6,513 bases of DNA from DASPKW01 sp038244055 (GCA_038244055.1 JBBRTW010000417.1:1-6513), one strand, 5' to 3'. Numbered from the stretch's first letter, positions 1 to 5,793 are shown. A program made the numbers and translations. The notes: generated from the letters alone by a model not told the origin.

Positions 1-52
1 CGCCCTCCCGCGCTGCTGTAATGCCCGATCCCCCCGCCGGCCCGGCCGTCTT

Positions 53-159
53 GCTCGCCACTCACCACTCGCCACTTCCTCCGCCTTGCCCGCCACTGGC
101 AACGCGCCACCCGCAACTTCCTCGCGGGCATCCGGTCTTCAACGCGCAACTCGCAACCT
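53..159 (-). repeat. Three clusters of degenerate GAGT(T/G)GC heptamers, left flank
   Basis: Read on the minus strand, this stretch is built of 7-base units close to GAGTTGC or GAGTGGC. There are three uninterrupted runs: 57-77 (3 units), 92-119 (4 units) and 139-159 (3 units), separated by unrelated spacers of 14-19 bases. The plus strand shows the complement, GCCACTC or GCAACTC. The same heptamers recur at 5432-5564 in the opposite orientation. A 7-base period shifts frame at every unit, so the peptides it encodes (LATRH-, SPLAT-like strings) are by-products. The units are seen directly; the comparison with the heptameric short tandem repeats of cyanobacteria is only an analogy. Confidence 0.8.
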
Positions 160-256
160 CTTCCTCTTCAATTTCTTCGTCTTTTGGGAGGGGAGAGGGA
201 GAGAAGGAAGTGGGGGTGGGGGTGAGAGCGTGAGAGAGGGGGCGGGGGAGAAAACA
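157..256 (+). other. Pyrimidine-to-purine strand switch with G-tracts
   Basis: On the plus strand, 157-185 is almost all pyrimidine (three purines in 29 bases). From 186 to 256 it is almost all purine (seven pyrimidines in 71). The purine half carries G-runs at 186-188, 190-193, 197-199, 212-216, 218-222, 238-242 and 244-248, enough to satisfy a loose G-quadruplex pattern. There is no plausible coding region: the ORF that crosses it has the composition of the repeats. It lies downstream of the leftward operon and could impede polymerase, but that is inference. It overlaps the hairpin at 230-293. Confidence 0.6.
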
Positions 257-293
257 TGAGGCTTTATGGTTTCTACACAGCCCCCTCTCTCAC
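230..293. repeat. Perfect 14-bp inverted repeat with a nested second stem
   Basis: The arm at 230-243 (GTGAGAGAGGGGGC) is exactly complementary to 280-293. Inside the 36-base loop, 249-257 pairs with 266-274 over eight of nine positions, leaving an 8-base apical loop at 258-265. No T-run follows on either strand, so it is not a canonical intrinsic terminator, although it lies about 70 bases past the last stop of the leftward operon. It could be a factor-dependent terminator, an mRNA 3'-end stabiliser, or the end or remnant of a small palindromic mobile element. The pairing is seen directly; the role is unknown. The segment 294-362 between it and the operon shows nothing recognisable. Confidence 0.65.
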
Positions 294-362
294 ATTGGGT
301 TGGTTACGGCGATTTAGGAATTCGATGCGCCTACGCCCTGACACGGCATCATGTGAACGTCG

Positions 363-731
363 TTATCGCTGCTGCTTTTCTTTGCTCGTGAAGATGTAGA
401 CGGTACCGCTGGATTCGTATATCGCCGTGATATGCTCCCATGGACACCTGTAGCGGGCGTAAATGGGTTCAATGAAAGGGAATGGGTCATCGTCTTTCCT
501 CTCCATTGGCGGGGCTTGGTTACAGAAACTGAATCCATGGTCATAGGTCTCAAAGCCATCGCCCCAGCAGGTCGACGGGCGCTTCCAGGAATCTTTTTGA
601 ATCCAGTTTTCAAAATCGGGATCGAATATATGAGTGCGGTCTCTCTCCTGACAGACAAGAAACTTCTTGTTGATCTTTTGTTCTCTCAGCCACGCGATTG
701 ATCGTTCATGCATCATCGAAATGGTATTCAT
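363..731 (-). CDS. Hypothetical protein, about 122 aa, last gene of the small operon
   Basis: I do not recognise this protein. With the start at 731 it has 122 residues and is rich in aromatic residues and tryptophan, with four cysteines (about 27, 55, 70 and 96), an acidic stretch (KDDDPFPF, about 79-86) and a charged C-terminus (KEKQQR). No signal peptide or membrane segment is visible, so it is probably cytosolic. The ATG at 731 overlaps the TGA of the upstream 306-residue gene as ATGA, a typical translational-coupling arrangement, and no Shine-Dalgarno sequence precedes it. A longer start at 755 would add eight residues and overlap the upstream gene by 28 bases; it also lacks a ribosome binding site. 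Hand-counted GC at 601-720 is about 43%, far below the type IIG gene, which points to recent acquisition. A 114-residue ORF in another frame of the same strand is treated as a shadow. Confidence 0.6.
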   Translation of the reverse strand: MNTISMMHERSIAWLREQKINKKFLVCQERDRTHIFDPDFENWIQKDSWKRPSTCWGDGFETYDHGFSFCNQAPPMERKDDDPFPFIEPIYARYRCPWEHITAIYESSGTVYIFTSKEKQQR

Positions 732-1648
732 TGCAAGGGAAGAGACTGTACCCATTTTGACAAGGCGTAAAGACAGCCGGTTAACGTCGTGAGCGCTTCA
801 AGGCGCTTTGGTATCTTCTCAATTTGGTCAAAACCAAAATCTATGGCGTCGATGACCGCCTTCCCCGTGGATTTCACCCTTTCCATCAACGACTTCGGCT
901 CGAGCTTCTTGCCATCCCTAAGTTCATCACGGATCAACTCGATAACAGCCACTTTGTCGGCGGGGAGTACATCTCGAAGAGCGGCTATCAGTTTCTCGGT
1001 CTGCTCAGTTACGATGCGGAGCAGTTCGGCCGGATCTGAATGATTCGTCTGCGAGACGTTGGCCGTTCCCTCGTGATGCCCTTGATTCACATAAGCGACC
1101 GGCGCGTTAAATGTCATCCCTGCCATTGGCTTCGCCTCGCCTTCGACTGTCTCAATTCCGCGCCATTGCAACATAAAGGTATAACTGCCCGGTGGCTCGG
1201 GGTTCCAGTGGACATCGATTAGCTTTTCGTCGGCGAGCACGCTTCCGATTGCAAAGACTTCATCCCGTCCCTGCTCGGCCAGTTCGATAACTTGGAATGA
1301 ATTGCAGGTGCCGCCAACCTTCTTACCGGCTAGCTCATAAATGGCGAGCAGGACGCGATCGCGACGCTGGAGTCCGAAGTCCCGGTTAACCTGTGTAAGC
1401 GCATTGGGCATTATGCAACCAAGAACTTCTCCCCCATATGCGTAGTCGTCGATGCGTAGCATCCCGGCAGCCGCCAGTAGCTCGACATCCCGCATTGGGG
1501 CGGGGATCGCAGGGGCTGTTTCACCATTCGGAATACTGATGCCGCTTCGCGCATCAAAGAAGAAATCGCGTCCACCGTTCCGGGGAAGCGCTTCGACCGC
1601 CCGCCGAACGATTCTTTGGAGATTTAGGGGAAGGGCATCACGAAGCAT
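728..1648 (-). CDS. Hypothetical protein with probable winged-helix domain, 306 aa
   Basis: No named family is recognised with confidence. Residues about 96-168 have the pattern of a winged helix: a helix (RVLLAIYELAG), a second helical stretch around FQVIELAEQGRDEVFAIGSVL, an 'ADEKLIDVHW' turn into strands, and a closing 'QWRGIETVE' resembling the usual 'L-T-x-x-G-I-x-x-x-E' end of such domains. Residues about 178-202 are Asn/Gly/Thr-rich and beta-like (FNAPVAYVNQG). From 205 to 305 the chain is predicted helical and charged, with a final hydrophobic helix. N-terminal residues 1-90 hold another mixed domain. Proteins with this order (winged helix, short Asn/Gly strand repeat, helical tail) are common uncharacterised members of accessory regions; a DNA-binding or sensing role is inference. 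The start at 1648 has only a weak GAG element upstream. It lies 69 bases after the 51-residue gene and its stop overlaps the next start. Confidence 0.7.
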   Translation of the reverse strand: MLRDALPLNLQRIVRRAVEALPRNGGRDFFFDARSGISIPNGETAPAIPAPMRDVELLAAAGMLRIDDYAYGGEVLGCIMPNALTQVNRDFGLQRRDRVLLAIYELAGKKVGGTCNSFQVIELAEQGRDEVFAIGSVLADEKLIDVHWNPEPPGSYTFMLQWRGIETVEGEAKPMAGMTFNAPVAYVNQGHHEGTANVSQTNHSDPAELLRIVTEQTEKLIAALRDVLPADKVAVIELIRDELRDGKKLEPKSLMERVKSTGKAVIDAIDFGFDQIEKIPKRLEALTTLTGCLYALSKWVQSLPLQ

Positions 1649-1717
1649 CGCGGGCTCGCATTCATATGGGCTAGGGTTGGCCTACGCATATATCGCCCGC
1701 CCGATCCCGGTTTGCGG

Positions 1718-1873
1718 TCATCGCTTCTTCCCAGAGCCACCGGGACGCTGGGTCAGGGCCGACGCTGCGGCGGTCTTCGCGGCGGCAGATGAATGCGGAT
1801 TGCTCAATACCTTGCTGGCTGCGGTGGCAGCTTTCGCGGACGTCACTTCGTTACGGCCATTGGACTTTGCCAT
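1718..1873 (-). CDS. Small Ala/Ser/Lys-rich protein, 51 aa, first gene of the operon
   Basis: The product begins MAKSNGRNEVTSAKAA and ends in a basic tail (RPGGSGKKR). It is dominated by Ala, Ser, Thr and Lys/Arg and has no hydrophobic segment. The spacing of 'AxxAASKVLSNPxSSxxAKTAAASALTQ' resembles small uncharacterised proteins that I recall from many proteobacterial and other accessory regions, but I cannot name a family. The start at 1873 is preferred over the in-frame ATG at 1948. It has a GGAGA ribosome binding site at 1881-1885 with 7-base spacing, and the -10/-35 elements at 1919-1948 place the transcript start downstream of 1948. The extra 25 residues of the longer form also look non-native. 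The gene leads the leftward operon. Its function is unknown; nucleic-acid binding would fit the charge but is speculation. Confidence 0.7.
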   Translation of the reverse strand: MAKSNGRNEVTSAKAATAASKVLSNPHSSAAAKTAAASALTQRPGGSGKKR

Positions 1874-1880
1874 GGGAAAA

Positions 1881-1885
1881 TCTCC
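1881..1885 (-). promoter_or_regulatory. Ribosome binding site of the 51-aa gene
   Basis: GGAGA on the minus strand lies 7 bases before the ATG at 1873. It is the clearest Shine-Dalgarno sequence in the operon and decides the start of the small gene. The following two genes have weak or no such site, so their translation probably depends on coupling or on the leader of this mRNA. Confidence 0.65.
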
Positions 1886-1918
1886 GGCGAGCGCCCAAAC
1901 CGGGCGACTGGCCGAACA

Positions 1919-1948
1919 ATTATAGGCCCTATGGTAGTGAGAGGGCAA
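1919..1948 (-). promoter_or_regulatory. Sigma70-like promoter of the three-gene operon with a short palindrome at the -10
   Basis: Read on the minus strand, TTGCCC (1943-1948) and a perfect TATAAT (1919-1924) are separated by 18 bases. The expected transcript start is near 1912, giving a leader of about 40 bases before the ATG at 1873. An 11-base palindrome (ATAGG-C-CCTAT, 1922-1932) overlaps the upstream edge of the -10 element and the spacer, where a repressor could block the promoter. The palindrome is short and its use as an operator is inference. The promoter sits about 50 bases past the stop of the type IIG gene, so the operon can be expressed separately from it. Confidence 0.55.
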
Positions 1949-1999
1949 TGTTCGGTACTGGATTTTGGGTCGAGTTTGCTGAAGCTTCTGTGGAGTAGG

Positions 2000-4900
2000 T
2001 CACGTAGAGGGCAACCCCGCCACCCCATACAACTCAAACACCGCCTCATCAATCCGCTTCTCCTGTGTTTCAATGGTCGCCTGAAGCTGGCTGATTTCGC
2101 GGTCGGAGAGGGTGGAGGGCTTGGCGTGGAGGCCGGGGGATTTGCCGCCGCCCGCGCCGGCGCGGAGGGCGATCTTGGCGTCCATGATGGCGCGGACGGA
2201 TTGGGTGATCCGCTCGGCGAGTTTCTTTTCCGGGGCGGTCTCGGGGAGCTTGATGGGGATTTGACGGAGGAACTGCGGAAATGTTCGATACCAACCACCC
2301 CGGAGCGTGGTTGACACGCTCTTAAGGAAGGCGCTCACAAGCGCGCTATTGAGTAGGCCAGTAATGAATGGAAGAAGTTTAGTGTAGCGCTCTTTCATGA
2401 TGACGCCGTACCCGCTGACGAAAGCGGCATGCCCGTCTTCATCAAGTGCGAATGAAGCCTTGTCCATCATGTCGGGTACAAGGATGCGCGGTATTCCAAA
2501 TAGGTCGAGGTTCTGCGTCCTGCCAAATGCGTACCATTGGTCGTGGTCCATTGCGCCCTTCTCACGGGCTCGGAGAATCTTCTCGCAGGCCACGAGGTAA
2601 GCCCATGTCTTCGGACACTTTTCCGCGATTTCCTTCGCGGGAATCAAATCGACGCCCCCGCCGCTCCTCGCGGATGTGTATGGGAAGATTGCAACGGCAT
2701 CGGTTGGTTCCAAGGCATACCGGCGAATTTCGTCGCCACCAAGGAACGGCTTGAGCAACTTCGGCTCAAGTTCAACTTGGCGTCCCAGTGCCTCTGAAAC
2801 ATAGTCCCCGCGTTTGCCTCCGATGCGACGCAGGACGAACACTTCGTTCTTACTTGTCCGCACACCTTGGAACAACCGGTCGGCGGCGTCGCCCAGCGTG
2901 AGTGTCGCTGCGCTCGCGACGGCCCCAAAAGCCTTCGACATGGCCGGGCCAACAAAACGCCACGGCAACTCTTCTGGCGGCATCGGCGCATTGAACGTCT
3001 CGACGCCGCCCGCGCTACCCGTCTCGTCGAGCGCCGCGCATTGGCTGAGTCCGTCGATGAGTTCGTGAAACCTCGCGAAGCTTATTACCCCGTCATTTCG
3101 CGAGCGTCCAATGACATGAACCGCCGTATAGGTCGTCGCGCCTTGAAACACCTGTTGATGCGCGAAATCAACGACGCTGAGAAGGTTGCGTCCCTCCAAT
3201 AGCATGTTCCGCAATCCCTCCCCATATTGAGCCTGCCAGAACTTATGCGGCATAATGAACCCCAGCAACCCCTCCGGAGCCAGAAGCGACAGCGCCTTCT
3301 CCGTGAAAACGACATAGATATCGTAATTCCCCTTCCTCGCGCTGGCATACTTCCACTTATAAAACTCGCACTCCTCCGGAGCCCACTTATTGAGCTCCTG
3401 AACGCGGATATAGGGCGGGTTGCCGATGATGCAATCGAACATGATCCGCTGTTTGGGATCGCGCGCCATGGCCGGATCGGGGCGCATCAGGCGGCCGAAA
3501 CCGAGGGTCTGGCTGTCCCAGTCGAAGCGGTTGATGCGGAAGGTGGTATCGGCGGCTTCGGAGGGGAAGAGCGCCTTCTGATTGCGGTCGTGCTTCTCGC
3601 GGAAGGCGTAGTAGTCGGCTTCATCGATGAGCGAGTTGCCGCAGCGGATGTTGTTGTCCAAGGTGGGGAGCAACTGTTTCTCGACCCAGAGGGTCGCCCA
3701 GTTTTCCGGGAGCTTGGATTCGAGCATCTTCAAGTAGAGGGACATGACCGTGACTTCCACGGCCTGCTTGTCGATATCCACGCCATGGATGCAGTGGGTG
3801 AGGAGGGCCGCGCGGAAATCGGGGGCGAGATACCAGCGGCCATCGGCATCTTTGAAGGCGATCTCGGATTTCTTCTTACGGCCCTTCGCGCCGGCGGCCG
3901 CGCCCAGCGCGGGGACATGCGCCTTGGCGACGGCGGGATCGGTGTGGACGGCATCGAGGCAGTAATCGAAGAGATATTGCAAGGCGGCGACAAGGAATGA
4001 CCCCGAGCCGCAGGCGGGGTCGAGAATCTTCACCTCCAGAACCTGCGCGGGGGTCTTGTCCTTGAGCTGGGGGCCGATCACCCGGCGGATGATCGAATCG
4101 ACGATGAAGCGGGGGGTGTAGTAGACGCCCCCGGCGTGGCGGACTTCGAGCTTCTCTTCGATGTCAACGTGGGTCTGCTTGACGGTGACGACATTGCCGA
4201 GGAAGCGCTCGTAGACGATGCCGAGGAGATCATCGCCGATCAGGGCGAAATTCCACGGGCCATCGGGTGGGTAGAGGGCGCGGGTGAAATCGGCCAGCAC
4301 CTCGCCGCTGACGGTCAGGGTCTCGGAGAAGTGGGTCTTGTAGAGGTAGCCGTTGTAGCGGGCATCGTAATCGCGGAAAACGGCGGTCAGGGCCTCGTAG
4401 AAGTCGCCGCCCTCGGTGCCGATGCGTTGGAGGGTGTCGCGCAACGCGCCCCATTTGACGATGCCGCGATCTTCAATGACGCGCATGAAGACGAGGCGAT
4501 CCATGATGCGCTGGACGGCCTCGGTGAGCTTGGCCGCGCCGTGATGGGTTTCGGGCTCGGGGAAGGCGGCCTTGTTCTGCTTGTAGAGATCGACGGCGAG
4601 ATGGCGGCGGTGGGTGTCGAGATAGGCGAGGAACTCGCGGTCCACCGGCTCGGCCCCCTTGAGATCAAAGAGCGTGCGATCGACGGTGCGCAGGCGCTTG
4701 CCCGGCTTGATCTTCTTGATCTTCGACAGCAATTCCTCAAGCGAGCCCGCCTCGACGGCGGCGCGGCTGAAGGTGGCGGCGATGACATCCCACTGGGCTT
4801 CGTAGTCGTGGTAGTCGAGGCGGAATTCCTTGACCAAGCCGCGCGTGGGTTCCTTGAAGAGTGGCTTGAGCGTGGTGTCGTAAAGACGGAACTGCTCGAA

Positions 4901-5299
4901 ATCGGTGAGGATGGCGAAGGGGATCGTGCTGTTCCACGAATTCATCTTGGCCTGGAAGATGGCGGCATCATCGGTATCCAGATCGATGAAGGGCTTCTTG
5001 GCTTCGATGGTGAAGCGGGGGAAGCCGCCAAGGCGGAAGATGTAGTCGGGGCGGCGATTGGCGAATCCACCGGCGGCGGCCGTGTCCACCGTCTTTTCAA
5101 TGATCACATCCGCCTGCGCCGGGCCAAGCTGGGCGCGATCGCCGACATCCCAGCCCAGGGCGCGCCAGAAGGGATCGATGAACTGCTGGCGCAGTTCGGA
5201 TTCCTTGTATTGGGCGGACTTGTAGTCCTTGATGTGCTTGGAGAACCCTTGGACGAGATCGGTGATATTCACGAGTGCGAAGAATAAGGCGCGGGGCAC
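2000..5299 (-). CDS. Type IIG restriction-modification enzyme (Eco57I-like, fused nuclease and N6-adenine methyltransferase)
   Basis: A single chain that would both cut DNA and methylate adenine at the same recognition site, acting on foreign DNA in the cytoplasm. Of its 1099 residues, about 20-170 form a PD-(D/E)XK-type nuclease (PDY with D85, then E99-A-K101). The methyltransferase follows, with motif X (GGVYYTP, 390-396), the SAM-binding motif I (DPACGSGSFLV, 427-437), an acidic VDID motif (507-510), CGNSL (553-557) and the catalytic motif IV NPPY (627-630). The order X-I-IV is that of the gamma class. Residues about 780-1015 are the TaqI-like target-recognition domain (QWYAFGRTQN, 921-930), and a helical C-terminus follows. 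The start is GTG at 5299 with a weak TTGGA element; an in-frame GTG at 5272 is possible. Key residues are intact and the length is normal for the family. GC falls to about 53% over the recognition half, unlike the 65-73% on either side. The recognition site cannot be read from sequence. Confidence 0.93.
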   Translation of the reverse strand: MPRALFFALVNITDLVQGFSKHIKDYKSAQYKESELRQQFIDPFWRALGWDVGDRAQLGPAQADVIIEKTVDTAAAGGFANRRPDYIFRLGGFPRFTIEAKKPFIDLDTDDAAIFQAKMNSWNSTIPFAILTDFEQFRLYDTTLKPLFKEPTRGLVKEFRLDYHDYEAQWDVIAATFSRAAVEAGSLEELLSKIKKIKPGKRLRTVDRTLFDLKGAEPVDREFLAYLDTHRRHLAVDLYKQNKAAFPEPETHHGAAKLTEAVQRIMDRLVFMRVIEDRGIVKWGALRDTLQRIGTEGGDFYEALTAVFRDYDARYNGYLYKTHFSETLTVSGEVLADFTRALYPPDGPWNFALIGDDLLGIVYERFLGNVVTVKQTHVDIEEKLEVRHAGGVYYTPRFIVDSIIRRVIGPQLKDKTPAQVLEVKILDPACGSGSFLVAALQYLFDYCLDAVHTDPAVAKAHVPALGAAAGAKGRKKKSEIAFKDADGRWYLAPDFRAALLTHCIHGVDIDKQAVEVTVMSLYLKMLESKLPENWATLWVEKQLLPTLDNNIRCGNSLIDEADYYAFREKHDRNQKALFPSEAADTTFRINRFDWDSQTLGFGRLMRPDPAMARDPKQRIMFDCIIGNPPYIRVQELNKWAPEECEFYKWKYASARKGNYDIYVVFTEKALSLLAPEGLLGFIMPHKFWQAQYGEGLRNMLLEGRNLLSVVDFAHQQVFQGATTYTAVHVIGRSRNDGVISFARFHELIDGLSQCAALDETGSAGGVETFNAPMPPEELPWRFVGPAMSKAFGAVASAATLTLGDAADRLFQGVRTSKNEVFVLRRIGGKRGDYVSEALGRQVELEPKLLKPFLGGDEIRRYALEPTDAVAIFPYTSARSGGGVDLIPAKEIAEKCPKTWAYLVACEKILRAREKGAMDHDQWYAFGRTQNLDLFGIPRILVPDMMDKASFALDEDGHAAFVSGYGVIMKERYTKLLPFITGLLNSALVSAFLKSVSTTLRGGWYRTFPQFLRQIPIKLPETAPEKKLAERITQSVRAIMDAKIALRAGAGGGKSPGLHAKPSTLSDREISQLQATIETQEKRIDEAVFELYGVAGLPST

Positions 5300-5313
5300 G
5301 ATTTATCCAACCC

Positions 5314-5339
5314 CCGCCGCCGCTGCGCTGTTGCGGCGG
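5314..5339 (-). promoter_or_regulatory. GC-rich hairpin in the leader of the type IIG gene
   Basis: CCGCCGC (5314-5320) and GCGGCGG (5333-5339) are complementary with a 12-base loop, 14 bases upstream of the GTG start at 5299. No T-run follows in either direction. In the mRNA it would sit just before the weak ribosome binding site and could restrain translation of the enzyme. I found no convincing -35/-10 pair between this hairpin and 5425. Function is inference. Confidence 0.4.
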
Positions 5340-5345
5340 AAACAC

Positions 5346-5425
5346 AAGGCCTGAGTACAGGCGGGTGAAGGCTCACTCTCCCCATCCGACCGCGGCCCAG
5401 AGAAGACCCAACCCACCATCCCGCG
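5346..5425 (+). repeat. Dispersed approximately 80-bp repeat, copy 1
   Basis: The segment from AAGGCCTGAGTACA to CACCATCCCGCG matches 6436-6513 over its whole length in the same orientation, with a few substitutions and small indels. The best-conserved part is CTCCCCATCCGACCGCGG followed by CCCAGAGAA. It lies directly between the type IIG leader and the heptamer clusters. Reading frames through it are open but have no protein-like composition. Looser similarity may extend to about 5323. It is probably part of a genome-wide repeat family associated with the heptamers. Confidence 0.75.
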
Positions 5426-5431
5426 AGGAAC

Positions 5432-5585
5432 GAGTTGCGAGTGGCGAGTGGCGAGAAATGCCGGGGGGGAAGTTGCGAGTGGCGGGTTGCGAGAAATGCC
5501 GCAGCCGGGAAAGACGGCGTGGAACGAGTTGCGAGTGGCGAGTGACGTGTTGCGAGAAATGCCGCGGACGGGAAAGACGGCGTGG
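5432..5585 (+). repeat. Three clusters of GAGT(T/G)GC heptamers, each ending GAGAAATGCCG, right flank
   Basis: Heptamer runs lie at 5432-5452 (3 units), 5470-5490 (3 units) and 5526-5553 (4 units). Each ends in the identical sequence GAGAAATGCCG (5453-5463, 5491-5501, 5554-5564). The second and third clusters are followed by a shared tail (GGGAAAGACGGCGTGGAACG-type, ending near 5522 and 5585). They are thus three copies of a composite unit of about 40-63 bp with a variable heptamer number. Together with the leader and the dispersed repeat they fill 5300-5595, where no gene is seen. Orientation is opposite to the clusters at 53-159. Confidence 0.85.
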
Positions 5586-5595
5586 AACGCTGCAT

Positions 5596-5793
5596 TCGGG
5601 CCCGAGCCTGGCCATCGCGGCGCTGGATCTCGGCTCGCCAGAAGTAGAAGGCCGTCTCCTTGAGCCGTCGCGCGGCGCAAAACTCACGAACGCTCTGCCC
5701 GCCGGCGGCGAACTGCTTGAGGGTGTCCCGCCACAACTTCTCTCGGTCGGGGTCGCGGCCGCGCCAACCGTCATCGGATCTGTTGTTCTTCAT
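5596..5793 (-). pseudogene. Truncated IS66-type accessory protein TnpA remnant
   Basis: The first 66 residues from the ATG at 5793 have the pattern of the small IS66-family TnpA accessory protein: REKLWRDTL, then GQSVREFCAARRL, then TAFYFWRAEIQRRD, a helix-turn-helix-like region ahead of the lost C-terminal part. After about residue 66 the frame stays open to 5269, but the sequence is translated heptamer repeat (strings such as FLATRHSPLATR), so the 174-residue reading frame is a chimera and not a working protein. No TnpB or transposase gene follows. Intact TnpA proteins are usually about 90-130 residues. No Shine-Dalgarno sequence is seen. The remnant abuts, head to head, the glycosyltransferase fragment, and I could not identify an IS66 terminal repeat between them. 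Confidence 0.7.

Noticed and set aside
53..159. Possible CRISPR array in the heptamer regions
   Set aside because: Units are 7 bases in tight tandem, clusters have irregular short spacers, and no repeat of 24-40 bases with regular spacers or cas genes is present.
21..233. 70-residue plus-strand frame in the left flank
   Set aside because: It is translated heptamer repeat and G-tract; the peptide is low complexity with no ribosome site.
230..293. Intrinsic terminator for the leftward operon
   Set aside because: The stem is good but no T-run follows on the minus strand, so the canonical call is not supported; kept only as an inverted repeat.
314..658. 114-residue minus-strand frame overlapping the 122-residue gene
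   Set aside because: Different frame, no ribosome site, overlaps most of a gene that is coupled to its neighbour by ATGA. With neither protein recognised this is a judgement, not proof.
1452..1925. 157-residue plus-strand frame across the operon start
   Set aside because: Runs antisense through two better-supported genes, the promoter and the ribosome binding site.
1874..1948. Extended N-terminus of the 51-residue protein from the ATG at 1948
   Set aside because: The promoter elements lie on this segment, and the GGAGA site serves the ATG at 1873.
3227..4000. 257-residue open frame on the plus strand
   Set aside because: Antisense to the methyltransferase domain, including the strand coding for motif IV; its composition is a shadow of the real gene.
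4136..5287. 383-residue open frame on the plus strand, opposite the type IIG gene
   Set aside because: Exact antisense of a well-supported enzyme; its Glu/Asp/Gly/Ala-rich composition is what GC-rich codon bias produces on the opposite strand. No ribosome site or motif is seen.
2000..5299. BREX-type PglX methyltransferase
   Set aside because: The N-terminal PDY...EAK nuclease motif and the lack of any BREX partner genes in the window fit a stand-alone type IIG enzyme better.
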